This document shows, piece by piece, positions 7,667 through 17,800 of a DNA stretch of 47,878 nucleotides (its first letter is position 1; each line of letters starts with the position of its first letter). Source of the DNA: Candidatus Zixiibacteriota bacterium (lineage in GTDB: Bacteria; Zixibacteria; MSB-5A5; JAABVY01); NCBI GenBank assembly GCA_011056555.1, contig DSEQ01000015.1:1-47878 (forward strand), written 5' to 3'. Below the pieces are notes generated by a model, which saw only the letters and a list, made by a program, of their open reading frames with translations, was not told the DNA's origin and did not search any database. Made by a program: the position numbers and the translations under genes.

Positions 7667-9041
7667 ACAAAGTGCTGCAGGCAGGATTCTGATTGCCGAT
7701 GATGATCCCAATTTTCTGGAGGCTTTCGGCCAGATGCTGGAGATGCGCGGGTACCAGACGGAGTCTGTAGTTAGCACTGCCCGGCTGCTGGAGGTTATTC
7801 AGAAAAAGGAATTTGATCTGGTTACGCTCGATCTGGAATGGGAGGTAGAAGGCAAAAGTGGCCTGGATATTTTTGACCAGGTCCGAAATTTAGATCCCCT
7901 TCTCCCGGTAATAATAATCACCGGGAAATCCTCAATACCTACCGCTATCGAAGCCACAAGAATGGGTGCATTTGATTACCTCGAAAAGATTTATGACCGC
8001 GAAAAAATCTTGGTGACAATAAAAAACGCCCTCGAGACCGGAAGGCTGAAACGCGAAAATCGTTATTACCTCGAGCAGATAAAAAAACGGTACAGCCTGA
8101 TCGGACGCAGCCAGGCCATGCAGGCTGTCAAGGAGCAAATTAGACGCATCGGGCCATCCAACAGCGTCGTTCTGATTTCCGGAGAAAGCGGCACAGGCAA
8201 GGAGCTGGTGGCACGCCAGATACATCTCCACAGCCGCCGGCATGACAGGAAATTCGTTTCTGTCGACAGCGGCCTGATCTCCGATTCGCTGGCCGAAAGC
8301 GAATTGTTCGGATACCGTAAGGGCGCTTTTACAGGGGCTCTGAATGACCGCGATGGGCTGTTTGCCGAAGCCGAGGGAGGCACGTTGTTTCTGGATGAGA
8401 TCTCAAATGCTTCTCTGAATCTGCAGGCCAAGCTCTTGCATGTCATCCAGGAACGAGAATACCGCCGGGTGGGTGACAGCGATTACCGTAAATGCGATGT
8501 GCGTCTCATATCAGCCTCCAACCAGAACCTTGAGGAGCTGATAGAGAAAGGCAAATTCAGAAAGGATCTCTATTATCGTCTCAAGGTAATCGAGCTTAAG
8601 CTGCCACCCTTGAGAGAACGGAAGGAGGACATTCCGTTTCTGGCGCATAATTTCATAAAAATTAAATCCGGCGAACTATCCGGAACCTCCCGGTCGCTCT
8701 CCCGGGAAGCGGTCAACTTCCTTATGGATTATGATTGGCCCGGCAATGTCCGCGAACTAGAGAATACCACCGAAAGACTCGTGGTGTTAGCTTCAGAGGA
8801 TGAAATCACACTTGAGGAAGCAAAGTTGATCCTGGGTGATATCATAAATTGCGATAGCACATCTTCAAAATCATTGAATGATCTGACCCGCGATTTCCGC
8901 AGGAAATGCATTATCAAGGCCCTCAGCCTCTCGGGTGGCAGGGTTTCCAGGGCAGCCGAGATGCTTCAGGTTGACCGGACGCATCTATATCGTCTTATAG
9001 GCGAGTATCAATTAAAGAATCTCCTCAATCACTTCCAGTAA
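7653..9041 (+). CDS. NtrC-family sigma-54 response regulator
   Basis: 462 residues from the ATG at 7653, preceded by GGGAGTGA. The receiver domain spans 1-125 with acidic pocket D16/D17, phospho-acceptor Asp60 (LVTLDLEWE) and Lys112. The AAA+ domain spans ~148-390 with Walker A GESGTGKE (177-184), an intact sigma-54 contact loop GAFTGA (224-229), Walker B LFLDE (245-249) and NVRELEN near 370. The C-terminal Fis-type helix-turn-helix is GGRVSRAAEMLQVDRTHLYR. It activates sigma-54 promoters by ATP hydrolysis after phosphorylation by the overlapping kinase. A sigma-54 site 125 bases downstream of its stop is a probable target. Confidence 0.93.
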   Translation: MKTDEQSAAGRILIADDDPNFLEAFGQMLEMRGYQTESVVSTARLLEVIQKKEFDLVTLDLEWEVEGKSGLDIFDQVRNLDPLLPVIIITGKSSIPTAIEATRMGAFDYLEKIYDREKILVTIKNALETGRLKRENRYYLEQIKKRYSLIGRSQAMQAVKEQIRRIGPSNSVVLISGESGTGKELVARQIHLHSRRHDRKFVSVDSGLISDSLAESELFGYRKGAFTGALNDRDGLFAEAEGGTLFLDEISNASLNLQAKLLHVIQEREYRRVGDSDYRKCDVRLISASNQNLEELIEKGKFRKDLYYRLKVIELKLPPLRERKEDIPFLAHNFIKIKSGELSGTSRSLSREAVNFLMDYDWPGNVRELENTTERLVVLASEDEITLEEAKLILGDIINCDSTSSKSLNDLTRDFRRKCIIKALSLSGGRVSRAAEMLQVDRTHLYRLIGEYQLKNLLNHFQ

Positions 9042-9062
9042 TTGTTGTACACTTACCACAAT
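9041..9062. promoter_or_regulatory. Inverted repeat, candidate enhancer site
   Basis: ATTGTTGT (9041-9048) and ACCACAAT (9055-9062) match as an inverted repeat at 7 of 8 positions. The site lies about 105-125 bases upstream of the sigma-54 promoter, the usual distance for an NtrC-type activator. It has no T-run, so it is not a terminator. Binding is inference. Confidence 0.3.
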
Positions 9063-9165
9063 GACCTCCCTTGGTTTCGCAATCTTGCAACAAAAGCGGA
9101 TATCATCCCCGTAATCAAACCATATATATAGACAGGGCCGCCCACGAATCGCCCATTCGAAAAAA

Positions 9166-9182
9166 TTGGCATCCCGTTTGCC
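9166..9182 (+). promoter_or_regulatory. Sigma-54 (-24/-12) promoter
   Basis: TTGGCATCCCGTTTGCC fits the consensus TGGCAC-N5-TTGCW: GG at 9168-9169 and GC at 9180-9181 are 10 bases apart, with only the C of TGGCAC and the terminal W deviating. It lies 58 bases upstream of the 9241 ATG and directly downstream of the NtrC-type regulator gene. Confidence 0.75.
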
Positions 9183-9240
9183 TTAGAATCATTACGGCAA
9201 TTGGAATTAGAAGAAAACAATTCAAATGGGAGGTCAAGTT

Positions 9241-9831
9241 ATGAGAGAGTTCAGGTTAAGAACCGCACTGATAACAGCAATCATCATGACTGTTATGTCC
9301 GCTTCTTTTCTTACTGCGCAGCACCGTGCAAATATTAGTCTGGGTGGAGGGATGCATGTGCCTCTCGGCGACCTGGGAGATGAAAATCTGCTTCGCGGAA
9401 AAGCCGGACCGAGCATGTATCTCGGTTTTGACTATTTTATAATGAAGAGTTTGTCCCTGGGGCTTTTCTTCAGCGCAGACTTTTATAAGCCCAAAGACGG
9501 CATTGTGTACTTCTCCGACCAGGAGATCAGGTCGGATGGTGTCAATGTGGGGCAGTACGGTATCGCGGCCCGGTATTTTTTTAATATAGATGCCCGTTTG
9601 AGGCCATACGGCAAAGCGTGGTTCGGGGGCGCTTGGCTCAATATTGAATCTACAACTGGTTTCAGCGGAGGGCCGAGCGGCGGCGCTGCATGGGGCATCG
9701 GGGCAGGGATTCAATATGAATTTATTCGGCACATTGGAATTAATTGCGAACTGCTCTATAATTTCTATAACGATGATAATTTGAATATGCCTCGAGTTGG
9801 CCTTGGCATGACCCTGAGCTTTTTAATGTAG
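9241..9831 (+). CDS. Outer-membrane beta-barrel protein
   Basis: 196 residues from the ATG at 9241, placed 7 bases after GGGAGG (9228-9233); the upstream ATG at 9226 overlaps that site and is rejected. A signal peptide (LRTALITAIIMTVMSASF, cleaved near TAQ) is followed by amphipathic strands: ISLGGGMHVPLGDLG, MYLGFDYFIMKSLSLGLFFS, GQYGIAARYFF, LRPYGKAWFGGAWLN and a last strand ending MTLSFLM. This is the outer-membrane barrel (OMP_b-brl) pattern. It is the first gene after the sigma-54 promoter and probably heads an operon with the propeller protein 24 bases downstream. Confidence 0.75.
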   Translation: MREFRLRTALITAIIMTVMSASFLTAQHRANISLGGGMHVPLGDLGDENLLRGKAGPSMYLGFDYFIMKSLSLGLFFSADFYKPKDGIVYFSDQEIRSDGVNVGQYGIAARYFFNIDARLRPYGKAWFGGAWLNIESTTGFSGGPSGGAAWGIGAGIQYEFIRHIGINCELLYNFYNDDNLNMPRVGLGMTLSFLM

Positions 9832-9854
9832 TGTGGAAAGCAGAGGAAAAAAAT

Positions 9855-11477
9855 ATGAAAACAAGAATGATTATAGTAATTGCTATCGGCCTTATTTCTC
9901 TTCTTATCAATCCGGCCGGGGCGGAATTGATGCCCGCCGTAAGCGTCGACTTGGGCAATGAACCTGATGCGGTAGATTTTATTAATGATAACCTCCTCTT
10001 ATGCACTGATATTGACGGCCTGGTGAAGATTACCGCTAAGCTGGAGGCCTTCAGTCTGCCGGGCTGCGAGAGGCTATGGTTTAATGAATATCCCATCGGC
10101 AGCCAGGCCGATATCACCGGAATCAAGGATTTGCCTTATCATCTCTGGGCTGATGAAGATGCCGGTCTGCTGTTTGTCGGCAACGGTCCGCTGAACGCGG
10201 TAGACTGCAAGACCGGAGAATTGCTCTGGTCGGTAGATTATGATCAAACCGGGATGGTGTACGATGTCACTCCCTGCGGCGATTATCTCTTTGCCATGGG
10301 AACTAAAACCCGATCAAAATTCACCATAACATTTTCACAGGATTATGGCTCCGCCCTGGACCATATAAAAGACCCAATCCTGTACTGCCTTGACAAAAAA
10401 GACGGCACAATAAAATGGAAATATGAATATGACCCGCCCAGGAGAGCAACGAAAAAAAAGCACCGGGGATATTATATTGAAGAAAAAATCTCGCAGCCGT
10501 TTCCCGGTTTATATCTGCCAGAAGGAATGCTCCAGGAAAATAGCAATGTCGAGCAGGGGGGCATATACATTCTCGGCAAATATGTTTACTGCCTTGATCC
10601 ATCCGATGGCTCCGAAGTCTGGGTTTATAAAAATGAGCCCTCGGGGGAGATCGCTTTTTCTGACAAATACCTTTATGTCGTTGCCGACAATAAACTCTGC
10701 TGTTTGGATCGTGCCAGCGGGCGGGAAGTATGGAAAAGCGATAAGAAGATCAAGGGAAGGCCCTTTTTGGCTGAATTGGCAGACTACGATGACCACGTCA
10801 TTTACGCTTGCATCGATGGAAAAATGACCGCCATTGATTTTGAGCACGGTGAGCAAATATGGCGCTGCGACAAGAAAGAAATTGACTATCTGGGAGATAT
10901 CGTATTAAGAGGAAATTTTCTCCTGGCTATTGATCCCGGCGGCTACGATGAAGACAAGGGTGAGCATACGGGCAAGTATAGAGTGGTCTGCCATGACCTC
11001 TCCAGCGGTGAAATGCTGTGGAAATATGATGATGCGGAAAATTTCCGCGACTGGAATATGTATAACGATACGCTGCTGCAGGTTATGGATAAGGATCGAA
11101 TCAGGATATTCAATCTCAATATCCGGAAGAAGATCGGGGAAATCAAAGTTAAAGACTATTATAACTTTTATCCCCTCGAGGCCCAATTTATTGATGCGGG
11201 TGAAAAGGGTGTGATCTGCTATGGTTTTGACGGAAAGACCAAAATCTGGGAGGTCAAGGCCAGGCTTTCAAAAAGAGACTATTCCGAGTTCATAGAAGAC
11301 CTGAATCTTGTAGTTTTTCCAACCAGGGATGAGGGAGTGCTGGGTATCTCTACCGCTGACGGTTCGGTCGTCTGGAAAACCATCGAGATCAAGGATCCAG
11401 TTTTGTACTATCGTCCCTCCTATGAATATTTTCTGGCTCTTGACAAGAAAACACTGCACCGTTTTGATCTGCAGTAA
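9855..11477 (+). CDS. Secreted PQQ-type beta-propeller protein
   Basis: 540 residues from the ATG at 9855 (AGAGGAAA upstream), with signal peptide MKTRMIIVIAIGLISLLINP...GA. Repeats of the BamB/PQQ_2 kind recur: AVDCKTGELLWSVDYD, YCLDKKDGTIKWKYEYD, YCLDPSDGSEVWVYK, CCLDRASGREVWKSD, AIDFEHGEQIWRCD, CHDLSSGEMLWKYD, GISTADGSVVWKT. Each has the aspartate-glycine-Trp blade signature, so a seven- or eight-bladed propeller is expected. Such domains act as protein-binding scaffolds or quinone-enzyme folds; no PQQ catalytic aspartate can be assigned. It probably sits in the periplasm or outside the cell, in the operon started by the sigma-54 promoter. Confidence 0.82.
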   Translation: MKTRMIIVIAIGLISLLINPAGAELMPAVSVDLGNEPDAVDFINDNLLLCTDIDGLVKITAKLEAFSLPGCERLWFNEYPIGSQADITGIKDLPYHLWADEDAGLLFVGNGPLNAVDCKTGELLWSVDYDQTGMVYDVTPCGDYLFAMGTKTRSKFTITFSQDYGSALDHIKDPILYCLDKKDGTIKWKYEYDPPRRATKKKHRGYYIEEKISQPFPGLYLPEGMLQENSNVEQGGIYILGKYVYCLDPSDGSEVWVYKNEPSGEIAFSDKYLYVVADNKLCCLDRASGREVWKSDKKIKGRPFLAELADYDDHVIYACIDGKMTAIDFEHGEQIWRCDKKEIDYLGDIVLRGNFLLAIDPGGYDEDKGEHTGKYRVVCHDLSSGEMLWKYDDAENFRDWNMYNDTLLQVMDKDRIRIFNLNIRKKIGEIKVKDYYNFYPLEAQFIDAGEKGVICYGFDGKTKIWEVKARLSKRDYSEFIEDLNLVVFPTRDEGVLGISTADGSVVWKTIEIKDPVLYYRPSYEYFLALDKKTLHRFDLQ

Positions 11478-11601
11478 ATAAGATAAATAATGATTTTTGA
11501 GCAAGAAGCGGACTGGTTGGTCTGCTTACTTTGAAACTGGAGAGACAAAATACTGCAAATATCAATACTTCAAACTTCACCCTAATCCCAGGGAGGATTA
11601 C

Positions 11602-14214
11602 ATGAAAAAAGTTTTCATGCTCACAATTATGTTGACCATTACCTTTATGGCAACGGACGCAATTCTGGCAGGCAATTCACTCGGATTGCTTGTATCCAAT
11701 GCCTCATCTCTTGATATCGAAGAACAGGCGGCCTACGATTTTGCGGCCAGCCATGGTTTTACAGTTACAATCATTGATCCCTCAATTATTTCAGGCGATC
11801 CGTCTATCCTGAATAGTGTTGACGGTTTCTGGGCGGCAAACAATGCTGCTCCGGCAGGATTTAATCAACCAGTGGTTTCGGATGCCCTCAGGGCTCAGCT
11901 GGAAGGAGGCAAACGTATGCTTGTCTCCTGGTACGGTGTGTACCTGGTTTCATATATGGGGATAGCATCTGTCAACATGTCATCAAGCTGGTATCCTTCA
12001 GTAAGTGACCACATGTACTGGGTTGACAAGCGTATCGACCACCCGGTTTTTGAGAATGTGCCGGAATGGATTCCACCGACGATGCCTGATAATGCCTCGC
12101 AACTCCTGGCATACGTTACCCCGGGCTATGCCCCTGGAGGGCCATATATATCGGGTGGCCCCGCAACCATTCTGCAATATGCTCAGCTATGGGTTACTTA
12201 TGGATGGTGCGGGCAGAGCTTCAATCCTGAGCTTCAGACGGAATACGGGATAACGGGCACCTGTGAGCGTGCTGTTCGGGTCGATTCTTTTGCCGAGTAT
12301 CCGGTCGGTTCAGGGAGCGTATTCGCTAAATTCTGGTCTCTCACCGGCGGCAACAACTTCCATTACGGCGCGCTGGGCTACCAGCTCCTGGAAAATGCCC
12401 TGAACTATGTCTGCTCAGGTTTTGGGCCGCGTAACATCCTGTTATATACCACTCGCAATATGTATGGTAATGGAATCTTGAGAACCGACTTTGATGATGA
12501 TCTGCCAGCGATACTTGCAACCGAAGGCTTTACTGTTACTGCTGAGGACCGGGGCAGCATGCCGGAACTGACCTCAGAAATTCTTTCCGAATATTCTCAG
12601 CTGTGGTTTGTTTCTGGTACCAATTCGCAAGTTCTAAGTGCGTCAGAGGTTCAGGCAATCCTCGATTTTCACGCCCATGGCAAGGGCCTGATGGTGATTT
12701 CCGACGGATGCGTTTACCAGGCCCCGGCCAACCAGATTTCGCCTTCATTGGGAGTAACGTTTGGCGGTTCATGCTGTGACTGCGATCATTGCGGCGGAAG
12801 TGTAGGATGCGCTATATCAACAGCCGCCTTTGTTCCCCATGAAATCTGGGATGGAGTCGGATCAATTCAAGCCAATCTGAATGAGGGGGATTTCACGGCA
12901 TCCCCACCAGCTCAGGTAATTGCCGCTCATAACGGGATTAACATGGTAGCCGTTAGAGATGATACCGGAGGACGAGTAGCGTGGGATGCAACAATCTACC
13001 GATTCTACGATCATGATTCTTATACCGAAGTCAATATTCTGCAGGCCGATAATCCGCAATATGTTAAAAATCTGGCTATTTGGCTCGAGGGGAATACGGG
13101 AGACGGTTTTGCATCGATTCAGGGAATAGTTCAGGATTTTGATGTGGGCCTGCCCGGCATCACTCTCGACATCTACGCCACCGATGGCAACCTATGGCAG
13201 TCGGTAGTCACTGATGATACCGGACACTACCATATCGACAGCATCCCCAACGGCGATTACACCATTTCTGTCGTGACGCCGCTGGGATATCAGGCGGACC
13301 AGGAAACCAAAGAGTTCACGATAAATCATGTTCCTGTCACCGTCGATTTCACATTGACGCAACTCAATATCACGCCCGTTCCGCGAAGCCGGGCCTACTG
13401 GGCGCATCAGCTTTACAGGGCTCTAAGGAATAATCCCCAGGACTACACCATCGATGATTTCGCGAATTTTACGGCCCTGATTGATAAGCACTTTAATCAG
13501 AATCAGCTCAATCCGATTGATTTCTATAATGTATCTGAGCCAGCTACTCAGACCGACAGCATGAATGTGTTGATTGATCTTCTGCATATACGTCCGGCTG
13601 GTGACGACTGGCAGCCGACGCCGCAACGCCTGGCAAAAGCTCAACTGATGTCGCTCATGTTGAATGTGGTCTCAGGAAAGGTACATCAGGCCCAGATAAT
13701 ATCAGAGGATGGACGCACTGTCAGCCAGGCTATAACCTACTGCGACATGCTGGTAAACGATGAAATCGATCCACCTGATGACGGCGGCCCCGGCTGTGGC
13801 AGTGAATGGTGTGGATACCTCCGCGCCAGTTACATCCTGAACTTCTGTAACCTTGGTCTATTAGTACCTGAGGGAATGATACCTGAAGATGTAGTCAACA
13901 TCGCATACAGGATTCATAATGAAGTCTCCTTACCGCAAGAGTACGAGCTTGCGCAGAACTTCCCGAATCCTTTCAATCCCGAAACCGAAATCAGCTATAT
14001 CCTGCCAGAGGCGTCGCATGTGAAACTGGAAATCTTCAATATCATGGGCCAGAAAGTTATTAGCCTGGTTGATGAATTCCAGGATTCTGGTTCTTATACA
14101 GTCAGGTGGAATAGCATAGGCAGAGATGGCAGGACAGTTTCATCAGGTATATATTTCTACAGATTGACCACAGGGCAACTCATGCAGACACGCAAGATGG
14201 TGCTGATGAAATAG
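11602..14214 (+). CDS. Secreted T9SS cargo with amidotransferase-like and regulatory-like domains
   Basis: 870 residues from the ATG at 11602 (GGGAGG at 11591-11596). The signal peptide is MKKVFMLTIMLTITFMATDA. Two tandem segments resemble the Rossmann-like fold of ThuA/glutamine-amidotransferase-like domains (LGLLVSNASSLDIEEQAAYD and, later, ILLYTTRNMYG). A CarboxypepD_reg-like beta sandwich lies at ~505-585 (SIQGIVQDFDVGLPGITLDI). An unassigned helical region at ~590-770 contains paired cysteines (GPGCGSEWCGYL). The C-terminal ~90 residues are a T9SS sorting domain (NFPNPFNPETEISYILPE, SGIYFYRL, TRKMVLMK). It lies 125 bases after the propeller gene and may share its transcript. Activity is unknown. 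Confidence 0.8.
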   Translation: MKKVFMLTIMLTITFMATDAILAGNSLGLLVSNASSLDIEEQAAYDFAASHGFTVTIIDPSIISGDPSILNSVDGFWAANNAAPAGFNQPVVSDALRAQLEGGKRMLVSWYGVYLVSYMGIASVNMSSSWYPSVSDHMYWVDKRIDHPVFENVPEWIPPTMPDNASQLLAYVTPGYAPGGPYISGGPATILQYAQLWVTYGWCGQSFNPELQTEYGITGTCERAVRVDSFAEYPVGSGSVFAKFWSLTGGNNFHYGALGYQLLENALNYVCSGFGPRNILLYTTRNMYGNGILRTDFDDDLPAILATEGFTVTAEDRGSMPELTSEILSEYSQLWFVSGTNSQVLSASEVQAILDFHAHGKGLMVISDGCVYQAPANQISPSLGVTFGGSCCDCDHCGGSVGCAISTAAFVPHEIWDGVGSIQANLNEGDFTASPPAQVIAAHNGINMVAVRDDTGGRVAWDATIYRFYDHDSYTEVNILQADNPQYVKNLAIWLEGNTGDGFASIQGIVQDFDVGLPGITLDIYATDGNLWQSVVTDDTGHYHIDSIPNGDYTISVVTPLGYQADQETKEFTINHVPVTVDFTLTQLNITPVPRSRAYWAHQLYRALRNNPQDYTIDDFANFTALIDKHFNQNQLNPIDFYNVSEPATQTDSMNVLIDLLHIRPAGDDWQPTPQRLAKAQLMSLMLNVVSGKVHQAQIISEDGRTVSQAITYCDMLVNDEIDPPDDGGPGCGSEWCGYLRASYILNFCNLGLLVPEGMIPEDVVNIAYRIHNEVSLPQEYELAQNFPNPFNPETEISYILPEASHVKLEIFNIMGQKVISLVDEFQDSGSYTVRWNSIGRDGRTVSSGIYFYRLTTGQLMQTRKMVLMK

Positions 14215-14279
14215 GTCATGAATGGAGCTGCACGCTTCCAAATCTGGGGCTAAAACAACCGGAAGCTGTGCAGGTAACA

Positions 14280-14316
14280 AAGCCGGCGATTCCAACATCG
14301 CCGGCTTCTATTTTTA
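14280..14316 (+). terminator. Intrinsic terminator after the T9SS cargo
   Basis: An 11-bp perfect stem, AAGCCGGCGAT (14280-14290) with ATCGCCGGCTT (14297-14307), a 6-base loop, then CTATTTTTAATT. It lies 66 bases after the stop of the 11602 gene. Confidence 0.85.
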
Positions 14317-14472
14317 ATTGATATAAAGAATCGGGATCCCGAATCGACAGCATGAAGCATTCATAATTTATTAACTGTGGATGAGGTCTATTGGCTTAAC
14401 ATCTTCCGTTTAATTAACCGACCAATCATTGTTGGCATCTCCAATGTCATATAATGTTGTGGCACAAAACAT

Positions 14473-14595
14473 AAGCGGCCCCAATGTCACTCTTCCCAAA
14501 CTTCTGTGGCGTTCGTCTACAAGGTTAAAACAGGCAACTCAGTAGCAGGTGAAACTCGATGGAAGATTCTATATTGGCGTGATTAATCGGACATC
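14473..14595 (+). repeat. Dispersed repeat, copy 2 (KRPQ element)
   Basis: Copy 2 of the repeat at 3344 and 19762, beginning AAGCGGCCCCAATGTCAC with two substitutions in the conserved block. The same frame reads KRPQCHSSQT, then VAFVYKV, then ETRWKIL and a TAA. Apart from this repeat, the terminator and the downstream promoter I see nothing in 14215-14849. Confidence 0.6.
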
Positions 14596-14750
14596 CGGGC
14601 GTTGTAAACCGAACGAGAAATATGCCAAATATAAGTACCTGTTTGTTAGATCTATTCAGTAGACCGTTCACACATCATCTATATTCTCCATTTAGACTGG
14701 ATAATTGCCCCTCCTTCTATCTTTTTTGATTTTGGGCGATAGTGGGCTAC

Positions 14751-14778
14751 TTGACATTTCATAAAAATGTGTTATACT
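14751..14778 (+). promoter_or_regulatory. Sigma-70-type promoter
   Basis: TTGACA (14751-14756) and TATACT (14773-14778) are separated by 16 bases, a near-consensus vegetative promoter. It lies about 70 bases before the ATG at 14850 and shows that any start codon upstream of it (the frame is open from 14742) is not used. Confidence 0.8.
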
Positions 14779-14849
14779 GGATAAAAATTGTCCTTAATCA
14801 TGCTTCTTGCAGTGGTGGCTGCAGGATGAAATCACAGGAGATTTGTACT

Positions 14850-17800
14850 ATGCGTTTTCTTCATTGCATCTTATGTCTTTTTACCACACTCGCGATCACA
14901 ACCGGACCGGCAGTAGCTCAATCCGACAGCGGTTTTGTGGGGGGGTTCGGTTTGCCCGGAGTCGATGGCAAAATTAACTCAATTGCCTATATGTATTCGA
15001 CCATTTATGTCGGTGGCAGTTTCGCTGTCGTGGGTGATGAGGGTCGCATCTTCAATCTTGCGGCCTATGACCGGGATACAAAAAGTTGGCATGCCATTGC
15101 CAATCGTGGACCATCGACGAGCATTGGTGAAATCCAGGTACTCGCAACCGGGTCTCTGGCAGGTGATCCTGTTCTCTACGTCGGCGGCGACTTTATAAAT
15201 CTGGATGCCAACGATACACTCGATTACTTCGCGGTTTACAATATCGATGAGGAGCAATGGTCCCCTCTGGTGCCCGGAGGCGATAATATAAACGATGTCG
15301 TTCGCGAAATTTCGGTTTCTGCTGGCAGGCCAGTCTATATCGGCGGTGATTTCACGACAGCTGGCGAGCAATCGGCCGCGGCCTTTGCCTGGATCGATCT
15401 GGACCATATCGAAAATGGCTGGCAAACGCCTCCTGCTCAATTATCGCGTCAATTCTATGATCCCCAGGTATTTGTTATCAAACGAGGACTTATATTAAAC
15501 AATACCGCAATTATGCTTGGCGGGAACTTCGATATGGCGGGAGACTCTGCCAGCAAGAACATCGCCATTTGGGATTGGGATAATGAAGAATGGATGCATA
15601 TGCCCGAGGGTGGTGTTAACGGAACCGTTTACGATATCGAGAAGAACCATTATCTGAGCAGCTTTGATACAACGGTGATATATATTGCCGGTTATTTCTT
15701 TGGTGCCGCTGACTCCACGAACATGTATCGGGTCGGCCAGCTTACTATCGCCGTAGAAAGTCCCGGCGCTTCCATCAGCTATTGGAGTTCCTTCGGCAGC
15801 GGCTTTAATGCGCCAATGCACGATATCCGTAGCCTCAATGGCGAGTATTATATTGCTGGAGAGGGCGCGCATTTATTCAACCCCGAAGTACGATATTTTG
15901 CAAAATACGATACAACAACCAAGGACTGGGTCGATGTCGGATTCAATGGCACCGGACCGGTGTATACACTCAGTTCTTTCAGCTCTTCTATCCCGGGCGG
16001 TCCTGGCCTTTTCGTCGTCGGCGATTTTGAAAAAGGCGGCGGGCTGGTTGCCAACAGCCTTGTGATGTACAGCGACGATGGCGAGTTTTCCACCTTCGGC
16101 AAAGGAATCGGAAGCGGATATATCACCACTATGGAAGCGGATGATTCAGGTAATGTCTATGTCGGCGGATCATTCATCAGTGTCGGTCCCTATGAATCCC
16201 GTAATTTCGGCGTTATCACCGATACCGGATGGATTGCCTTCCCCAACGGACCCAATCAGCCGCCGTACGATATTGCCATCACTAATGACTCCGTTTTTGT
16301 CGCCGGCAATTTCACCTCAGTTGGAGGGAAAAACATCACCCGCATTGCCGTTTACCATGACGGAGAATGGTTCAGTGTGGGGAGTGAAACTTTCGACAGC
16401 CCGCCACAAGAACTGGATATCGGACCCGACGGCGCCTTGTATGCCGCAGGCAGCTTTTCGAGTCCGGCGACATATGTAGGCAAGTGGGAAAACAACACCT
16501 GGACCGATCTGGCGCCGCCCATTACAGGCGGCAGTCTGACGCCATCTGTTACAGAAATCGAATGGGTCGGCGACGACATGGTCATCGCCGGCCGATTTCA
16601 GAAAGTCAATGACAGTATCGCGCCGGGTGTAGCGATCCAGCGAGGATCATCAAGCTGGGAACCATTAACCGATACCCTCGATGCCGACAATTTCCCCGGT
16701 ATTTCGAGCGGTTCCATACTGCATGATATGGCCGCGGATATTCGCGGCCGACTTTATCTGGCCGGAGAATTCAGCCCGAAAAACCTGTGGGTCAACATCG
16801 GAGGCGTCTGGGACTCGATAGATTACAATACCTGTTTCGGCATTCAGGCTCTTGAACTCGAAGGCTGCAATCTGTATGCGGGTGGTGAATTGCAATCAAT
16901 CGACCCGAGTTGTGTTGGGGTCAATCTGATGCGTTACAATGGTCGCCTGTGGTATGATCTCGGCACGCTTTACGGCCTGGATATCGATGGAAATCCCGAT
17001 TCGGGTGTGGCAGAGATAAATGACCTGGTAGTTGCGAACAATAAGCTCTACATCGGCGGCAGTTTTCAAATGGCCGGATCGCATCCATCGACCGGGCTCG
17101 CTGTCTACGAAGGCCTCCCGGCCAATGTCAGCGGACAAAGCGTTCAATTTGTGTCATTTAGCGACACCCTCGTTTATGGAGATGTAGCCGCGATAGACTT
17201 CTTGACTGAAGGAATTAATGAGCTACTCGTCGAATACAGTGTCGATTCAGGAAAAACCTGGAACATACTTCATGAGAAACACGATGCCCAGAAGACATTA
17301 TACTGGATTGTTCCCGATACCAATGCCGCCCATTGCATGCTTCGGACAGCTAATCCCGATTTTACCTGCGATGTTGTCTACAGCCAGGAGTTCGCCATAA
17401 GCTCTGATCCCGATTTGATCGTGCAGCGCCTAACCCGTCAGATCACGCCATTTTATACCGAGCCATTTGTAATAGGGCGCCATAGCTGGTCATTCGGCAA
17501 TAGTGCCAAAAATGTATGGCCTAAATCGGTATGGGAGGATTACAACTACGATATTTTCGCGGCCGCTCCCGACACAAATGCGTTTTTCCCGGATTGGTGG
17601 TTGTTCTGCGATGCCTATGGCGATGCGTTTTGCTATATGGATGTGGACACAACGATCCTAAGCCCCATTGCTGTGGGTAAATGGCTCGGCCATTTCGATG
17701 GTATCTGGGGTGGAAACTGCTACGGCTTCACGCACAGTGCCCTGCTGCGTTTTGCCGGCTATGGCCTGAATACCGGAGGCCCATTACCGGCTGATAACGT

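Noticed and set aside
14742..14849. Upstream start codon for the giant T9SS cargo at 14742.
   Set aside because: The promoter TTGACA/TATACT lies at 14751-14778, after that codon; the ATG at 14850 has AGGAG and opens a signal peptide.
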